A stretch of 52,199 nucleotides of DNA from Pseudolabrys sp. (GCA_030655215.1 JAURVZ010000032.1:1-52199), one strand, 5' to 3'. Shown: positions 26,891-34,865, counted from the stretch's first letter. A program made the numbers and translations. The notes: a model not told the origin generated them from the sequence alone.

Positions 26891-27601
26891 TCAGCGGCCG
26901 TATTCGAGTTTCGGATACCACTTCGGATCGCGGCCGTTCGGAGTGCAGTCGAGCACGGTCCAAAGCGGCATCAGGTCGGGCGCGCCGCGCGGATCCTGGC
27001 CCGGATCGGCAGTGTCGCCGTCCATCTCACCGCTCCAGAAATGGCGGATCGCGCCGTTTTTGCGCGTGAACACATGCAGGCCGGCATCGTCACCGCCTTC
27101 ATTGGTCACCGCATGATAGTCGCGGCTGAATTCGCCGCTGACGTCGGAATAGAGCTTGAGGCTGCGCCAGTTGCGCTCCCACTTGAATTCCATCAGGCGG
27201 TCGATGGACGAGCGCGCCGTCACCGCCAGCGCCACGTTCTGCATGATGTCGCGCGCTTCGCCGTCCCATGCACTGAGCAGCGACGTACACATCGGACATG
27301 GCGTCTCACGCTGCGGCCCGAACATGTAGCAATAGATAACCAACGTATCCTTGTCGCCGAACATACGGTTCAGATCGGTCGGTCCGTTTTCGCTGACGAA
27401 CTGGTAGTTCTTCACCTCACCACCGAGCGGCAGAGCGCGCCGCTGCGCGGCGACGCGCTCGATGTGCCGGCGAAGTTCGATCTCCTCGGCAAGCAAGGCC
27501 GTGCGCGCCCGGCGATACTCGGCGCTTTCATTGGGGAAGCGGACTTTGCAGTTCGCCGCAAGTTCGGTCGCGGACGGAAGTGTGCTGACTTTCTCAAGCA
27601 T
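26891..27601 (-). CDS. DUF899 (thioredoxin-like) family protein (gene 2)
   Basis: 236 residues. Characteristic segments: RTALLAEEIELRRHIERVAAQRR, then LPLGGEVKNYQF, and YCYMFGPQRETPCPMCTSLLSAWDG, where the CPMC motif occupies the thioredoxin active-site position. The ending is LWTVLDCTPNGRDPKWYPKLEYG. DUF899 proteins have a thioredoxin-like fold and no agreed function; the CxxC suggests redox chemistry. It lies 57 bases after the PhnB-like gene. Confidence 0.88.
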   Translation of the reverse strand: MLEKVSTLPSATELAANCKVRFPNESAEYRRARTALLAEEIELRRHIERVAAQRRALPLGGEVKNYQFVSENGPTDLNRMFGDKDTLVIYCYMFGPQRETPCPMCTSLLSAWDGEARDIMQNVALAVTARSSIDRLMEFKWERNWRSLKLYSDVSGEFSRDYHAVTNEGGDDAGLHVFTRKNGAIRHFWSGEMDGDTADPGQDPRGAPDLMPLWTVLDCTPNGRDPKWYPKLEYGR

Positions 27602-27658
27602 CGCAAATCCTCCATTGATGTTGCCGGTTGAGATCCGGCTGGTCGTCCTGCCGCCGCG

Positions 27659-28060
27659 TTACTCCGCGACGACCATCCAGTTGACGCCGAACTTGTCGGC
27701 GACCATGCCGAACTTCTTGGCAAAGAATGTCGGCGACAATGGCATCTGCACCTGGCCGCCGTCGCCGAGCGCATTGAACAATCTGTCGGCCTCGGCTTCG
27801 TCCTTGAGGTTGATGGTCAGCGAGATGCCCTTGAACTCACCCTTGCCGGAGCAGTCGCCATCCGACGCCATGATCTGGTTACCGCCGATCTCAAAAGCGG
27901 CATGCATGATCTTCTCATACGAACTCGGATCGCAATTGGCTTCCGGCGGCGCTTCCTTGAAGCGCATCAGCATCGACACCGTGGCGCCAAGATTCTTTTT
28001 GTAAAACTCGATCGCTTCCTCGGTGCGGCCGTCAAACATCAAATAAGGGGAAATCTTCAT
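27659..28060 (-). CDS. PhnB-like VOC family protein (gene 1 of operon)
   Basis: 133 residues of the PhnB/YjdN branch of the glyoxalase superfamily: KISPYLMFDGRTEEAIEFYK, then HAAFEIGGNQIMASDG, ISLTINLKDEAEADRLFNAL, and FFAKKFGMVADKFGVNWMV. Members are non-enzymatic or unassigned. AAGGAAGCGAC precedes ATG 28060. It is the promoter-proximal gene of the seven-gene minus-strand operon and divergent from the MarR gene, sharing its 63-base control region. Confidence 0.88.
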   Translation of the reverse strand: MKISPYLMFDGRTEEAIEFYKKNLGATVSMLMRFKEAPPEANCDPSSYEKIMHAAFEIGGNQIMASDGDCSGKGEFKGISLTINLKDEAEADRLFNALGDGGQVQMPLSPTFFAKKFGMVADKFGVNWMVVAE

Positions 28061-28088
28061 GTCGCTTCCTTTTGCGCAATTCGTCTTC

Positions 28089-28131
28089 TTGACAATTACG
28101 TTGATATCAACCTATATTGCCTGATGTCAAC
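28089..28131. promoter_or_regulatory. Divergent promoter/operator for MarR gene and seven-gene operon
   Basis: Plus strand: TTGACA at 28089-28094, 18-base spacer, TATATT at 28113-28118, predicting transcription start at or next to the ATG at 28124, that is, a leaderless mRNA. Between them is the perfect palindrome GTTGATATCAAC (28100-28111). A second copy, CTGATGTCAAC (28121-28131), lies 20 bases on, two helical turns away. Minus strand: TTGACA at 28131-28126 with a TATCAA-like -10 inside the palindrome. One bound MarR dimer could block both promoters. Confidence 0.75.
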
Positions 28132-28609
28132 CCGTCCCCAACCGCGACAAAATCTCGCGCCCAAATTGGACGAGAATGTGCTGCCTTTCGCCGCCACGCT
28201 TGAGGTGCGCGACGCGTGCTTGTGCCTGCATGTTCAACGCGCAGCGAGGATGCTGGCGCGGCGTTTCGATAGCGCGTTGCAGCCTTACGATCTGACCAGC
28301 GGGCAGTTTTCGCTGCTGGTGTCGCTCAACCGGCCTGAGCCGCCGACCATTGGCAGCGTCGCCAATTTGCTGGCGATGGACCGCACGACATTGACCGCCA
28401 ATCTGAAGCCGCTGGAGCGGCGCGGCCTGATGAAGATCGCGGTCGACAAGGAAGACAAGCGCAGCCGCCGGCTCATCATCACCGAAGCCGGACGCGCTCT
28501 GTTGCAGAAAGCCTATCCGACCTGGAAGTCGACCCATGTCGACATCGAGTCGCTTATCGCCAACGGCGGCGCCGATCAGTTGCGCCAGAGTTTGCGCAGC
28601 CTCGCCTGA
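28124..28609 (+). CDS. MarR-family regulator
   Basis: 161 residues. The winged HTH is LTSGQFSLLVSLNRPEPPTIGSVANLLAMDRTTLTANLKPLERRGLM, with the wing DKEDKRSRRLIITEAG, typical MarR. Two cysteines, Cys32 and Cys34 in DACLCLHV, sit in the first helix near where OhrR-type peroxide sensors carry their reactive Cys; redox sensing is possible. ATG 28124 has no ribosome-binding site and falls at the predicted transcription start, so a leaderless mRNA is proposed. The longer frame from 27902 is only readthrough across the divergent gene. Likely represses itself and the operon at 28060 to 24392. Confidence 0.9.
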   Translation: MSTRPQPRQNLAPKLDENVLPFAATLEVRDACLCLHVQRAARMLARRFDSALQPYDLTSGQFSLLVSLNRPEPPTIGSVANLLAMDRTTLTANLKPLERRGLMKIAVDKEDKRSRRLIITEAGRALLQKAYPTWKSTHVDIESLIANGGADQLRQSLRSLA

Positions 28610-28647
28610 ACGATTGTCGCTCAAAGGTGTCGACATGGTCAGCCCTG

Positions 28648-29007
28648 CTACTTGGATTTCGGTTTGGCCTGCAGTTCATTCGCCTGAAGTTCTTGTAAAT
28701 AATCGTCGAGGCGATCGAGCCGCGCTTCCCAGAGCTTGCGGTACTCGGTCAGCCACGTGTCGACGCCGATCAGCGCCGAGGCGTCAATCTTCGCCGGGCG
28801 CATCTGCGCATCGCGGCCGCGCGTGATCAGGCCGGCGCGCTCGAGCACTTTCAGGTGCTTGGAAATCGCCGGCATGCTCATCTCGAATGGCGCCGCCAGT
28901 TTCGACACTGACGTCTCGCCGAGTGCGAGTTGGGCCAGAATCGCACGCCGGGTCGGATCGGCGAGGGCCGAGAAGGTGGCGTTGAGGCGGTCGGTGGCGG
29001 GTGCCAT
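28648..29007 (-). CDS. ArsR-family regulator (AHSA1-associated type)
   Basis: 119 residues with a minimal winged HTH: LADPTRRAILAQLALGETSVSKLA, MSMPAISKHLKVLERAGLITR, GRDAQMRPAKID. No metal-binding cysteine motif, so not a metal sensor. This subgroup is commonly encoded with AHSA1/SRPBCC proteins; here AHSA1 genes occur in the operon 0.6 kb away but are separated from it by the MarR gene. AAGG 9 nt before ATG 29007; the longer frame to 29091 would swallow its operator. It ends 38 bases from the convergent MarR stop. Confidence 0.88.
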   Translation of the reverse strand: MAPATDRLNATFSALADPTRRAILAQLALGETSVSKLAAPFEMSMPAISKHLKVLERAGLITRGRDAQMRPAKIDASALIGVDTWLTEYRKLWEARLDRLDDYLQELQANELQAKPKSK

Positions 29008-29030
29008 TTGCGGAGCCTTGTGAACCTGAC

Positions 29031-29058
29031 GGTTAAATAACCTTTCGGTTAAATACCG
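29031..29058 (-). promoter_or_regulatory. Candidate ArsR autoregulatory operator
   Basis: On the plus strand GGTTAAATAACC (29031-29042) and GGTTAAATACC (29048-29058) give direct repeats 17 bases apart. Their junction TAACC-N4-GGTTA is an inverted repeat. On the minus strand it overlaps TTGTCG-N16-TTATTT, a plausible promoter for the ArsR gene at 29007. Confidence 0.6.
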
Positions 29059-29091
29059 ACAATGGCGCCACCGGTCAAGACGCCACGACAT

Positions 29092-29127
29092 GATTGCATT
29101 GATTGCACTGACTGCAGAAATTGCTAA
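29092..29127 (+). repeat. Four 9-bp tandem repeats in the coaBC promoter
   Basis: Units GATTGCATT, GATTGCACT, GACTGCAGA and AATTGCTAA at 29092, 29101, 29110 and 29119, all in 9-base register. They overlap a plausible promoter (TTGATT 29099-29104, 18-base spacer, GCTAAT 29123-29128) and end 8 bases before the coaBC ATG. Arrays of short same-direction half-sites suit ribbon-helix-helix proteins, and the gene product begins with such a domain. Confidence 0.6.
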
Positions 29128-29135
29128 TCTGGGGT

Positions 29136-30533
29136 ATGGCCTCGCTCACCGTCCGCCAGATTGACGACGCCCTGAAGCAGCAATTGCGGCTGCGCGCGGC
29201 GCGTCATGGCCGGTCGGTCGAGGATGAGATCCGCAACATCCTGCGCGAGGCCGCCGGCGACACCGAGACACCGCCTGCTCCTGCTGCCGGTCCGCTCGCC
29301 GCAAGTGAGCCAGCCCTGCCCCGCCGCGTCCTGCTGATCATTGGCGGCGGCATCGCCGCCTATAAATCGCTCGACCTGATCCGGCGCATGAAAGAGCGCG
29401 GCCTCGCCGTCCGCGTCATCATGACCAAGGCGGCCGGGGAATTCATCACCCCGCTGGCCGCCGGCGCCATCGCCGGCGAGCGCGTCTTCACCGACCTGTT
29501 CGATCCCGGCAGCGAATTCGACGTCGGCCACATCCGCCTCGCCCGCGAGACTGATTTGATACTGGTCGCGCCGGCCACGGCTGACCTGATGGCCAAGATG
29601 GCCAATGGCCTCGGCAACGATCTCGCCACTGCCGTGCTGCTGGCGACGACGGCGAAGGTCGTGCTGGCGCCGGCGATGAACCCGCGCATGTGGTCGAACA
29701 AGGCAACGCAGCGCAATCTGGCGCAGCTTGTTGCCGATGGCGTCACAATGATCGGTCCGAACAGCGGCGAGATGGCGGAAAGCGGCGAGCGCGGCCTGGG
29801 ACGCATGGCGGAGCCGCTGGAGATTGCGGCCGCCGTGGAGAAGATGCTCAAGCTCAGCGCCGCCCCGCAGCCCTTGAAAGGCAAGCACGTCCTGATCACC
29901 GCCGGTCCCACGCATGAGCCGATCGATCCGGTGCGCTATATCGCCAACCGCTCATCCGGCAAGCAGGGCTACGCCATCGCCGTTGCTGCTGCTGAAGCTG
30001 GCGCCAAGGTCACATTGATCAGTGGTCCGGTAACTCTGCCGCCACCGCAGAATGTCAATGTTGCCAACGTGGAAAGCGCGCGCGACATGTTGGCCGCGGT
30101 CGAGCACGCCTTGCCCGCCGACATCGCCATCTTTGCTGCGGCCGTGGCAGACTGGCGCGTCGCCAATGCCGGCGAGCAGAAGATCAAGAAGAAGCCCGGC
30201 GCGGCGACGCCAGACCTTGAACTCACGGAAAATCCCGACATCCTCGCGACCATCGCGCAGCGCACATCAGGACGTCCCGGCCTGGTCATCGGCTTTGCCG
30301 CTGAGACCGAAAACGTTGAGGCCAATGCCAAGGCCAAACTGGCGAAGAAAGGCTGCGACTGGATCCTCGCCAATGATGTGTCACCGGCCACCGGCATTAT
30401 GGGCGGCGACCGCAACACGATACAGCTTGTGACGGCTGACGGCGTCGAAGCCTGGCCGCCGCAAAGCAAGGAAGACGTCGCGCAGATGCTGATCGATCGC
30501 ATTGCCGCGACGCTGAATGGAGAAACGAAGTGA
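29136..30533 (+). CDS. coaBC: CoaBC (phosphopantothenoylcysteine decarboxylase/synthetase) with N-terminal RHH antitoxin-like domain
   Basis: Bifunctional coenzyme A enzyme of 465 residues. Residues 1-40 are a ribbon-helix-helix domain of the FitA/VapB antitoxin type ([20 protein letters not shown], then [15 protein letters not shown]). A Pro/Ala linker leads to Coa[21 protein letters not shown], active-site His in [11 protein letters not shown], and PAMNPRMW. At the Cys158 position of E. coli Dfp the sequence reads [12 protein letters not shown], apparently Ser for Cys. CoaB follows: [37 protein letters not shown] and KKKPG. No frameshift separates the domains. GTGA overlap with dut. ATG 29136 is used; an ATT-flanked start five codons earlier is unlikely. 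Confidence 0.93.
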   Translation: MASLTVRQIDDALKQQLRLRAARHGRSVEDEIRNILREAAGDTETPPAPAAGPLAASEPALPRRVLLIIGGGIAAYKSLDLIRRMKERGLAVRVIMTKAAGEFITPLAAGAIAGERVFTDLFDPGSEFDVGHIRLARETDLILVAPATADLMAKMANGLGNDLATAVLLATTAKVVLAPAMNPRMWSNKATQRNLAQLVADGVTMIGPNSGEMAESGERGLGRMAEPLEIAAAVEKMLKLSAAPQPLKGKHVLITAGPTHEPIDPVRYIANRSSGKQGYAIAVAAAEAGAKVTLISGPVTLPPPQNVNVANVESARDMLAAVEHALPADIAIFAAAVADWRVANAGEQKIKKKPGAATPDLELTENPDILATIAQRTSGRPGLVIGFAAETENVEANAKAKLAKKGCDWILANDVSPATGIMGGDRNTIQLVTADGVEAWPPQSKEDVAQMLIDRIAATLNGETK

Positions 30534-30985
30534 GCACCGCAGACGTCCGCATCACCCGCCTGCCGCATGCGCAGGACCTGCCGCTGCCGGCCTATCAGAC
30601 CGCGCAGGCCGCCGGACTCGATCTCACCGCTGCGGTGGCCACAGACAAACCGATGACCATCGCGCCTGGCGCGCGTGCCCTCGTACCAACCGGCCTGGCC
30701 ATCGCCCTGCCCGATGGCTTCGAGGCCCAGGTGCGGCCGCGCTCGGGCTTGGCCATCAAGCAGGGCCTCACCGTGCTCAATTCACCGGGCACAATCGATG
30801 CTGACTACCGCGGCGAGATCCAGGTCATCCTGATCAATCTGGGGTCCGAATCAGTCGAAATCACCCGCGGAATGAGAATTGCCCAGATGGTCGTCGCAAC
30901 CGTAACGCGCGCGACGTTTATTGAAGTAGCCGATCTCGACCAAACAGACCGTGGCAGCGGTGGCTTCGGCTCCACCGGCGGTTGA
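30530..30985 (+). CDS. dut: dUTP diphosphatase
   Basis: Trimeric dUTPase (151 residues) that converts dUTP to dUMP, limiting uracil in DNA. Conserved motifs in order: [44 protein letters not shown], and the C-terminal [10 protein letters not shown] arm. GTG start overlaps the coaBC stop by four bases, indicating translational coupling; the coaBC-dut pairing is widespread in proteobacteria. Confidence 0.97.
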   Translation: MSTADVRITRLPHAQDLPLPAYQTAQAAGLDLTAAVATDKPMTIAPGARALVPTGLAIALPDGFEAQVRPRSGLAIKQGLTVLNSPGTIDADYRGEIQVILINLGSESVEITRGMRIAQMVVATVTRATFIEVADLDQTDRGSGGFGSTGG

Positions 30986-31068
30986 GCTTTAGTTTATTCC
31001 ATTTGTCGCTAGACGGATTACCGACTGTAGCCTATTACCGCTGCAAATTAGTTGCGAGTGGTGCCATA

Positions 31069-31479
31069 ATGCCGCTGGTTTCCCGCAAGGGTATTCTCGC
31101 CATTGCCGCTGTGATCGACGTCGCTATCAACGCGAAAGGCAGGCCAGTGTCTGCCAAGGCCCTTGCGGCGCGTCACAAGCTGCCTCCTCGCCACCTCGAG
31201 CCGGTGCTGCAGGCGCTTGTCCGCGACGGCATTCTCAAGGGTATTCGCGGCCCGCACGGCGGCTACGAACTGGCCCGCGAACACAAGAAGATCACCGCCG
31301 ACGAAATCCTCCGTGCCGCCTCAAGCGCCGAGGACGAAGACGAGCCACAGACGTCGTTGCCGCAATTGGTCAGCGACGTGGTGCAGCCGGCGCTGGCCGA
31401 AGCGGAGCGCAGCTTTTCGCTGGCGCTGAGCCGCATCAATGTCGAAGACATGGCCAAGCGCGGCGAAGCGCTGAAGTAG
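31069..31479 (+). CDS. Rrf2-family regulator lacking Fe-S cysteines
   Basis: 136 residues. Rrf2 winged HTH: VSRKGILAIAAVIDVAINAK, VSAKALAARHKLPPRHLEPVLQALVRDGILKGIRGPHGGYELAREHKKITADEILRA. The three-cysteine cluster of IscR, NsrR or RirA is absent, so it does not sense through an Fe-S cluster. ATG 31069 is chosen since homology starts at MPLVSRKG; the frame from 30982 overlaps dut. The repeated ATTACCG at 31017-31023 and 31034-31040, 17 bases apart, could be its own operator. Confidence 0.87.
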   Translation: MPLVSRKGILAIAAVIDVAINAKGRPVSAKALAARHKLPPRHLEPVLQALVRDGILKGIRGPHGGYELAREHKKITADEILRAASSAEDEDEPQTSLPQLVSDVVQPALAEAERSFSLALSRINVEDMAKRGEALK

Positions 31480-31650
31480 CCGCGCACCGCAAAAACGCGG
31501 TCTCTTCCGAATATCATCATCGCCTCAACATGTTCTCCATATGGACTCTTTCGGCACGAGTCGCCGTAGGGGTAAAGTCCAATGATTCGCGGACGTGAGG
31601 GCGCACCATGATTGCACCCGCCGTCGACGCATCCTGTGGGGCAAAGCTGA

Positions 31651-34167
31651 ATGCCGGAGACAATCCGGACGTCGTACGAGAGGTCACGTTCTCGTCCGAG
31701 GCGAGGCGGATTCCTGTCGTCAACCGTCCTTGCCAATCTTTGCATTCCTTTCAGCGCGGCCGCGGCCGGAGCGGAAACGCTTGACCGCGCCTTTGCCATT
31801 TTCGACCGGCAGGAATTTGTCACGCTCACTCTGTGCGCCGGTGCTGCCTGCTTTGCGGTGCTCGCCACCGTCGTGCTGATCCGCAGCCGCCGCAATGCCG
31901 GACGCCACGATCCGCGCGCGCGCGACGACACGCTTGCACTGCAGGCCGAAGTCGATCGCTTCAAGCAATTATTGCTGTCCGATCCGCAAGTGCTGGTGAC
32001 ATGGACCGCCGCTGATGACCGCCCGGAAATCCTCGGCGACACGGCGCTTATCCTGACCGGCAACGCTGAACGCGTGCTGGCCTTCGGCGCCTGGCTTGAG
32101 CCGGCTGCGGCGCAGCGCATGGAGCAAGCCGTTACCGCCTTGCGCAGCGATGGCCGCGCCTTTGTCATGACACTGACAACGTCGCACGGCCGGCCGCTGG
32201 AAGCGACAGGCCGCGCCGTTGCCGGACGCGCCGTGCTGCGCCTGCGCGATGTCAGCGGCATTGAGCGCGACCTTGTCGATCTCGCCACCAAGCATGACCG
32301 CCTCAACGCCGACGTCGAGACCATGAAGGCGCTGCTTGAATCGCTGCCGGCGCCGGTATGGGCGCGCGATGACAGCGGCCATCTGGTGTTCGCCAACTCG
32401 GCCTATGCACGCGCAGTCGAAGCGGTCGATCCGCTCGACGCCGTGGCGCGCGATCTCGAACTGCTCGACAGCGCCGCACGTGACGAAGCCGCCCGCGCCC
32501 GCGCCGCCGGCGAGACATTCACGAAGCGCCTGCCGGCCATTGTTGCCGGCGAGCGGCGCATCTTCGACATTGTCGATTCACCGAGCGGTGGCGGCAGCGC
32601 CGGCATGGCCATCGACCGCACCGAAGCCGAGACCATGCGCGCTGAACTCGCCCGCATGATCGAGGCGCATCGCCGCGTGCTCGACCAGCTCGCCACCGGC
32701 GTTGCGATCTTCAATGTCGATCGCAAGCTGATTTTCTACAACAGCGCCTTCCGCACATTGTTCGATCTCGATCCGGCCGTGCTCGAGCACAATCCGACCG
32801 ACAGCGCCGTGCTCGACCGGCTGCGCGCCGACCGCAAACTTCCCGAGCAGCAGGACTTCCGGCAATGGAAGCAGCAGCTCTACGAAGCCTATCGCATGGT
32901 CGAACCACTAGAACATATGTGGCACCTGCCTGACGGCCGCACCTTGCGTGTCGTCACGACCCCGAACCCGGAAGGCGGCGTCACTTATCTTTACGACGAT
33001 GTCACCGAGCGTCTCGACATGCACCGGCGCTACGATGCGCTGATCAAGGTGCAGAGCGAAACGCTCGACCATCTGGCCGAAGCGGTTGCGGTGTTCGGAT
33101 CGGATGGCCGCGTGCGGCTGCACAATCCGGCGTTCCAGCGCATGTGGAAACTCTCACCGGATGCGCTCGACGCGCATCCCCATATCGAAGCCGTGACCGC
33201 ATGGTCGCAGGCGCTGCATGACGACAACACGGTGTGGCGCTCGCTGCGCGCGGCGGTAACCGCGATCGATGAACGCAAGCCGATCATTTCCCGGATCGAA
33301 CGCCGCGACGGCATGATGATCGACATGGCGACCATGCCGCTGCCGGACGGCGCGACATTGGTCACGTTCCAGGACGTCAGCGACACCGTCAATGTCGAGC
33401 GCGCCCTCCTTGACCGCAACGAGGCGCTGGTTGCTGCCGATGGTATCAAGATCGAGTTCGTGCATCACGTGTCGTACGAATTGCGCTCGCCGCTGACCAA
33501 CATCATCGGCTTTGCCAATTTGCTCGGCGATCCGGCATTCGGCCCGCTTAACGCCAAGCAGCATGAATATCTCGGCTACATCACCACCTCGACCAATGCG
33601 CTGCTGGCGATCATCAACAATATTCTCGATCTTGCCACCATCGACGCCGGAGCGATGACGCTCAGCCTGTCTGAGGTCGACATCCGCAAATGTATGGAGG
33701 CGGCGGCTGAAGGCGTGCTCGACCGGCTGGTCAAGAACAATTTGAAGCTTGAGATCAAGACCGCGCCCGGCATCGGCAGCTTCAGCGCCGACGAGCGCCG
33801 CCTGCGTCAGGTTCTGTTCAACCTGTTATCCAATGCCGTCGGCTTCTCGCCCGAACGCGCGACCGTCACGCTGACCGCCGAGCGCGAAGCCGATGCCGTC
33901 GTGTTCACAGTTGTCGATCGAGGCCCCGGAATTGCGCCGGAAGCGAAAGACAAGGTGTTCGACTGGTTCGAAACCGACTCGCAAGGCTCCGAGCACCGCG
34001 GCACCGGCCTGGGTCTTTCGCTGGTACGGTCTTTCGTCGAACTGCATGGTGGCACCATCACCATCGACTCGACGGTTGGCCAAGGAACGACTGTTACTTG
34101 CGCCTTCCCGTCGACGCACGCCGCCGATCCGGTGGCCAAGCCACTCAGCAAACAAAGCGCGGCCTGA
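31651..34167 (+). CDS. divL: DivL-type PAS sensor kinase with Tyr in place of phospho-acceptor His
   Basis: 838 residues. N-terminal signal/anchor followed by a transmembrane helix (about residues 57-77, LTLCAGAACFAVLATVVLIR); three PAS-like segments between residues 220 and 580; then DHp and HATPase domains. The phospho-acceptor motif normally S-H-E-L-R-T-P is HHVSYELRSPLTNIIGFANL: codon 609 (33475-33477) is TAC, Tyr. ATP-lid motifs NLLSNAVGFSP, DRGPGIAPE and GTGLGLSLV are intact. This Tyr kinase is the hallmark of DivL, the essential cell-polarity protein that, with DivK and CckA, controls CtrA in Caulobacter and rhizobia. The location beside tsaE fits. The exact start is uncertain. Confidence 0.88.
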   Translation: MPETIRTSYERSRSRPRRGGFLSSTVLANLCIPFSAAAAGAETLDRAFAIFDRQEFVTLTLCAGAACFAVLATVVLIRSRRNAGRHDPRARDDTLALQAEVDRFKQLLLSDPQVLVTWTAADDRPEILGDTALILTGNAERVLAFGAWLEPAAAQRMEQAVTALRSDGRAFVMTLTTSHGRPLEATGRAVAGRAVLRLRDVSGIERDLVDLATKHDRLNADVETMKALLESLPAPVWARDDSGHLVFANSAYARAVEAVDPLDAVARDLELLDSAARDEAARARAAGETFTKRLPAIVAGERRIFDIVDSPSGGGSAGMAIDRTEAETMRAELARMIEAHRRVLDQLATGVAIFNVDRKLIFYNSAFRTLFDLDPAVLEHNPTDSAVLDRLRADRKLPEQQDFRQWKQQLYEAYRMVEPLEHMWHLPDGRTLRVVTTPNPEGGVTYLYDDVTERLDMHRRYDALIKVQSETLDHLAEAVAVFGSDGRVRLHNPAFQRMWKLSPDALDAHPHIEAVTAWSQALHDDNTVWRSLRAAVTAIDERKPIISRIERRDGMMIDMATMPLPDGATLVTFQDVSDTVNVERALLDRNEALVAADGIKIEFVHHVSYELRSPLTNIIGFANLLGDPAFGPLNAKQHEYLGYITTSTNALLAIINNILDLATIDAGAMTLSLSEVDIRKCMEAAAEGVLDRLVKNNLKLEIKTAPGIGSFSADERRLRQVLFNLLSNAVGFSPERATVTLTAEREADAVVFTVVDRGPGIAPEAKDKVFDWFETDSQGSEHRGTGLGLSLVRSFVELHGGTITIDSTVGQGTTVTCAFPSTHAADPVAKPLSKQSAA

Positions 34168-34180
34168 CGCCGGCAGCAAA

Positions 34181-34211
34181 AAAAGCCTCCGCGGTTTCCG
34201 CGGAGGCTTTT
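34181..34211. terminator. Terminator between divL and the secreted protein gene
   Basis: 14-bp perfect stem AAAAGCCTCCGCGG / CCGCGGAGGCTTTT with a TTT loop. A residues precede and T residues close the stem, so it serves divL on plus and the convergent gene (stop at 34226) on minus. Confidence 0.92.
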
Positions 34212-34225
34212 CGAGTCAAGCTGGC

Positions 34226-34606
34226 TTAGCGAACGCGACGGACTCGCGGCGCATCAGCAACATACTCGCCATTGGCACAGGATGCCTTGTTGGCGCCGAA
34301 CAGCGCGTGGAAGCCACGGCACGGCTGGAAGGCCGCATCGATCAGCGCCACGGTGCCGACACCGGCAATGCCGCCATATGTGATCGCGCCGGCAGTCGTG
34401 GTAGCGACGCCAGTCGTGATCGAACTGCCCGTGCCGTACCAGCCATTATAAAGGCCGACGCCGACAGCAGTGCCAACCACAGCACCCGCAACGGGCGCAG
34501 CATAACCTGTGGTGAACTGGCTTTCTTGCGCGCTGGCAAAAGTCGGCATGGCGACGGCAACCGCTGCAACAGCGGCGAACGAAAGTCCGGTAATAAGTCT
34601 AAGCAT
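34226..34606 (-). CDS. Exported Gly/Ala/Thr-rich protein of unknown function
   Basis: 126 residues. Cleavable signal peptide (MLRLITGLSFAAVAAVAVAM ... ASAQ) followed by a Gly/Ala/Thr-rich stretch (VAGAVVGTAVGVGLYNGWYG, TTTAGAITYGGIAGVGTVAL) that could insert in a membrane. A short C-terminal part has two cysteines (QPCRGFHALFGANKASC). AAGGAG lies 6 nt before ATG 34606 and 3 nt before ATG 34609. The upstream 253-base gap contains an imperfect inverted repeat (GCGTTCC 34663, GGAACGG 34683) and no gene that I can see. Confidence 0.68.
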   Translation of the reverse strand: MLRLITGLSFAAVAAVAVAMPTFASAQESQFTTGYAAPVAGAVVGTAVGVGLYNGWYGTGSSITTGVATTTAGAITYGGIAGVGTVALIDAAFQPCRGFHALFGANKASCANGEYVADAPRVRRVR

Positions 34607-34865
34607 CATATGCTCCTTCGTTGAAACCCTTGACCCGTCGAACAAACGCCACCTGCCCGGATGCGTTCCGCACTGCACGCGTGGAACGGCGAGGTTTAAT
34701 GTAACGATGGCAATGATGTGGTGAGCGTCAGGAACCCGGACTCTGGCGCGGTCAAACCAAGGCGGTGACGTGGCACACAACCTGGGTTTGCCATCGACGT
34801 GCCGCAGTCTGGCGCAGACGCATATGACGCGTTTATAAGGAACAGGCCCTTACGCGGATGATTCG

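Noticed and set aside
29136..29260. Separate FitA-type antitoxin gene upstream of coaBC with a partner toxin
   Set aside because: The RHH segment continues in the same frame into CoaBC without a stop, and no PIN-domain frame is present on either side, so it is a fused domain, not a toxin-antitoxin locus.
31608..31784. 58-codon frame with a fair ribosome-binding site overlapping the start of divL out of frame
   Set aside because: No motif and no hydrophobic pattern; could be an upstream frame affecting divL initiation or chance, not enough to call a gene.
34663..34689. Imperfect inverted repeat GCGTTCC...GGAACGG upstream of the secreted protein gene
   Set aside because: Only a 6-7 bp arm with a long loop; too weak to call an operator or terminator.
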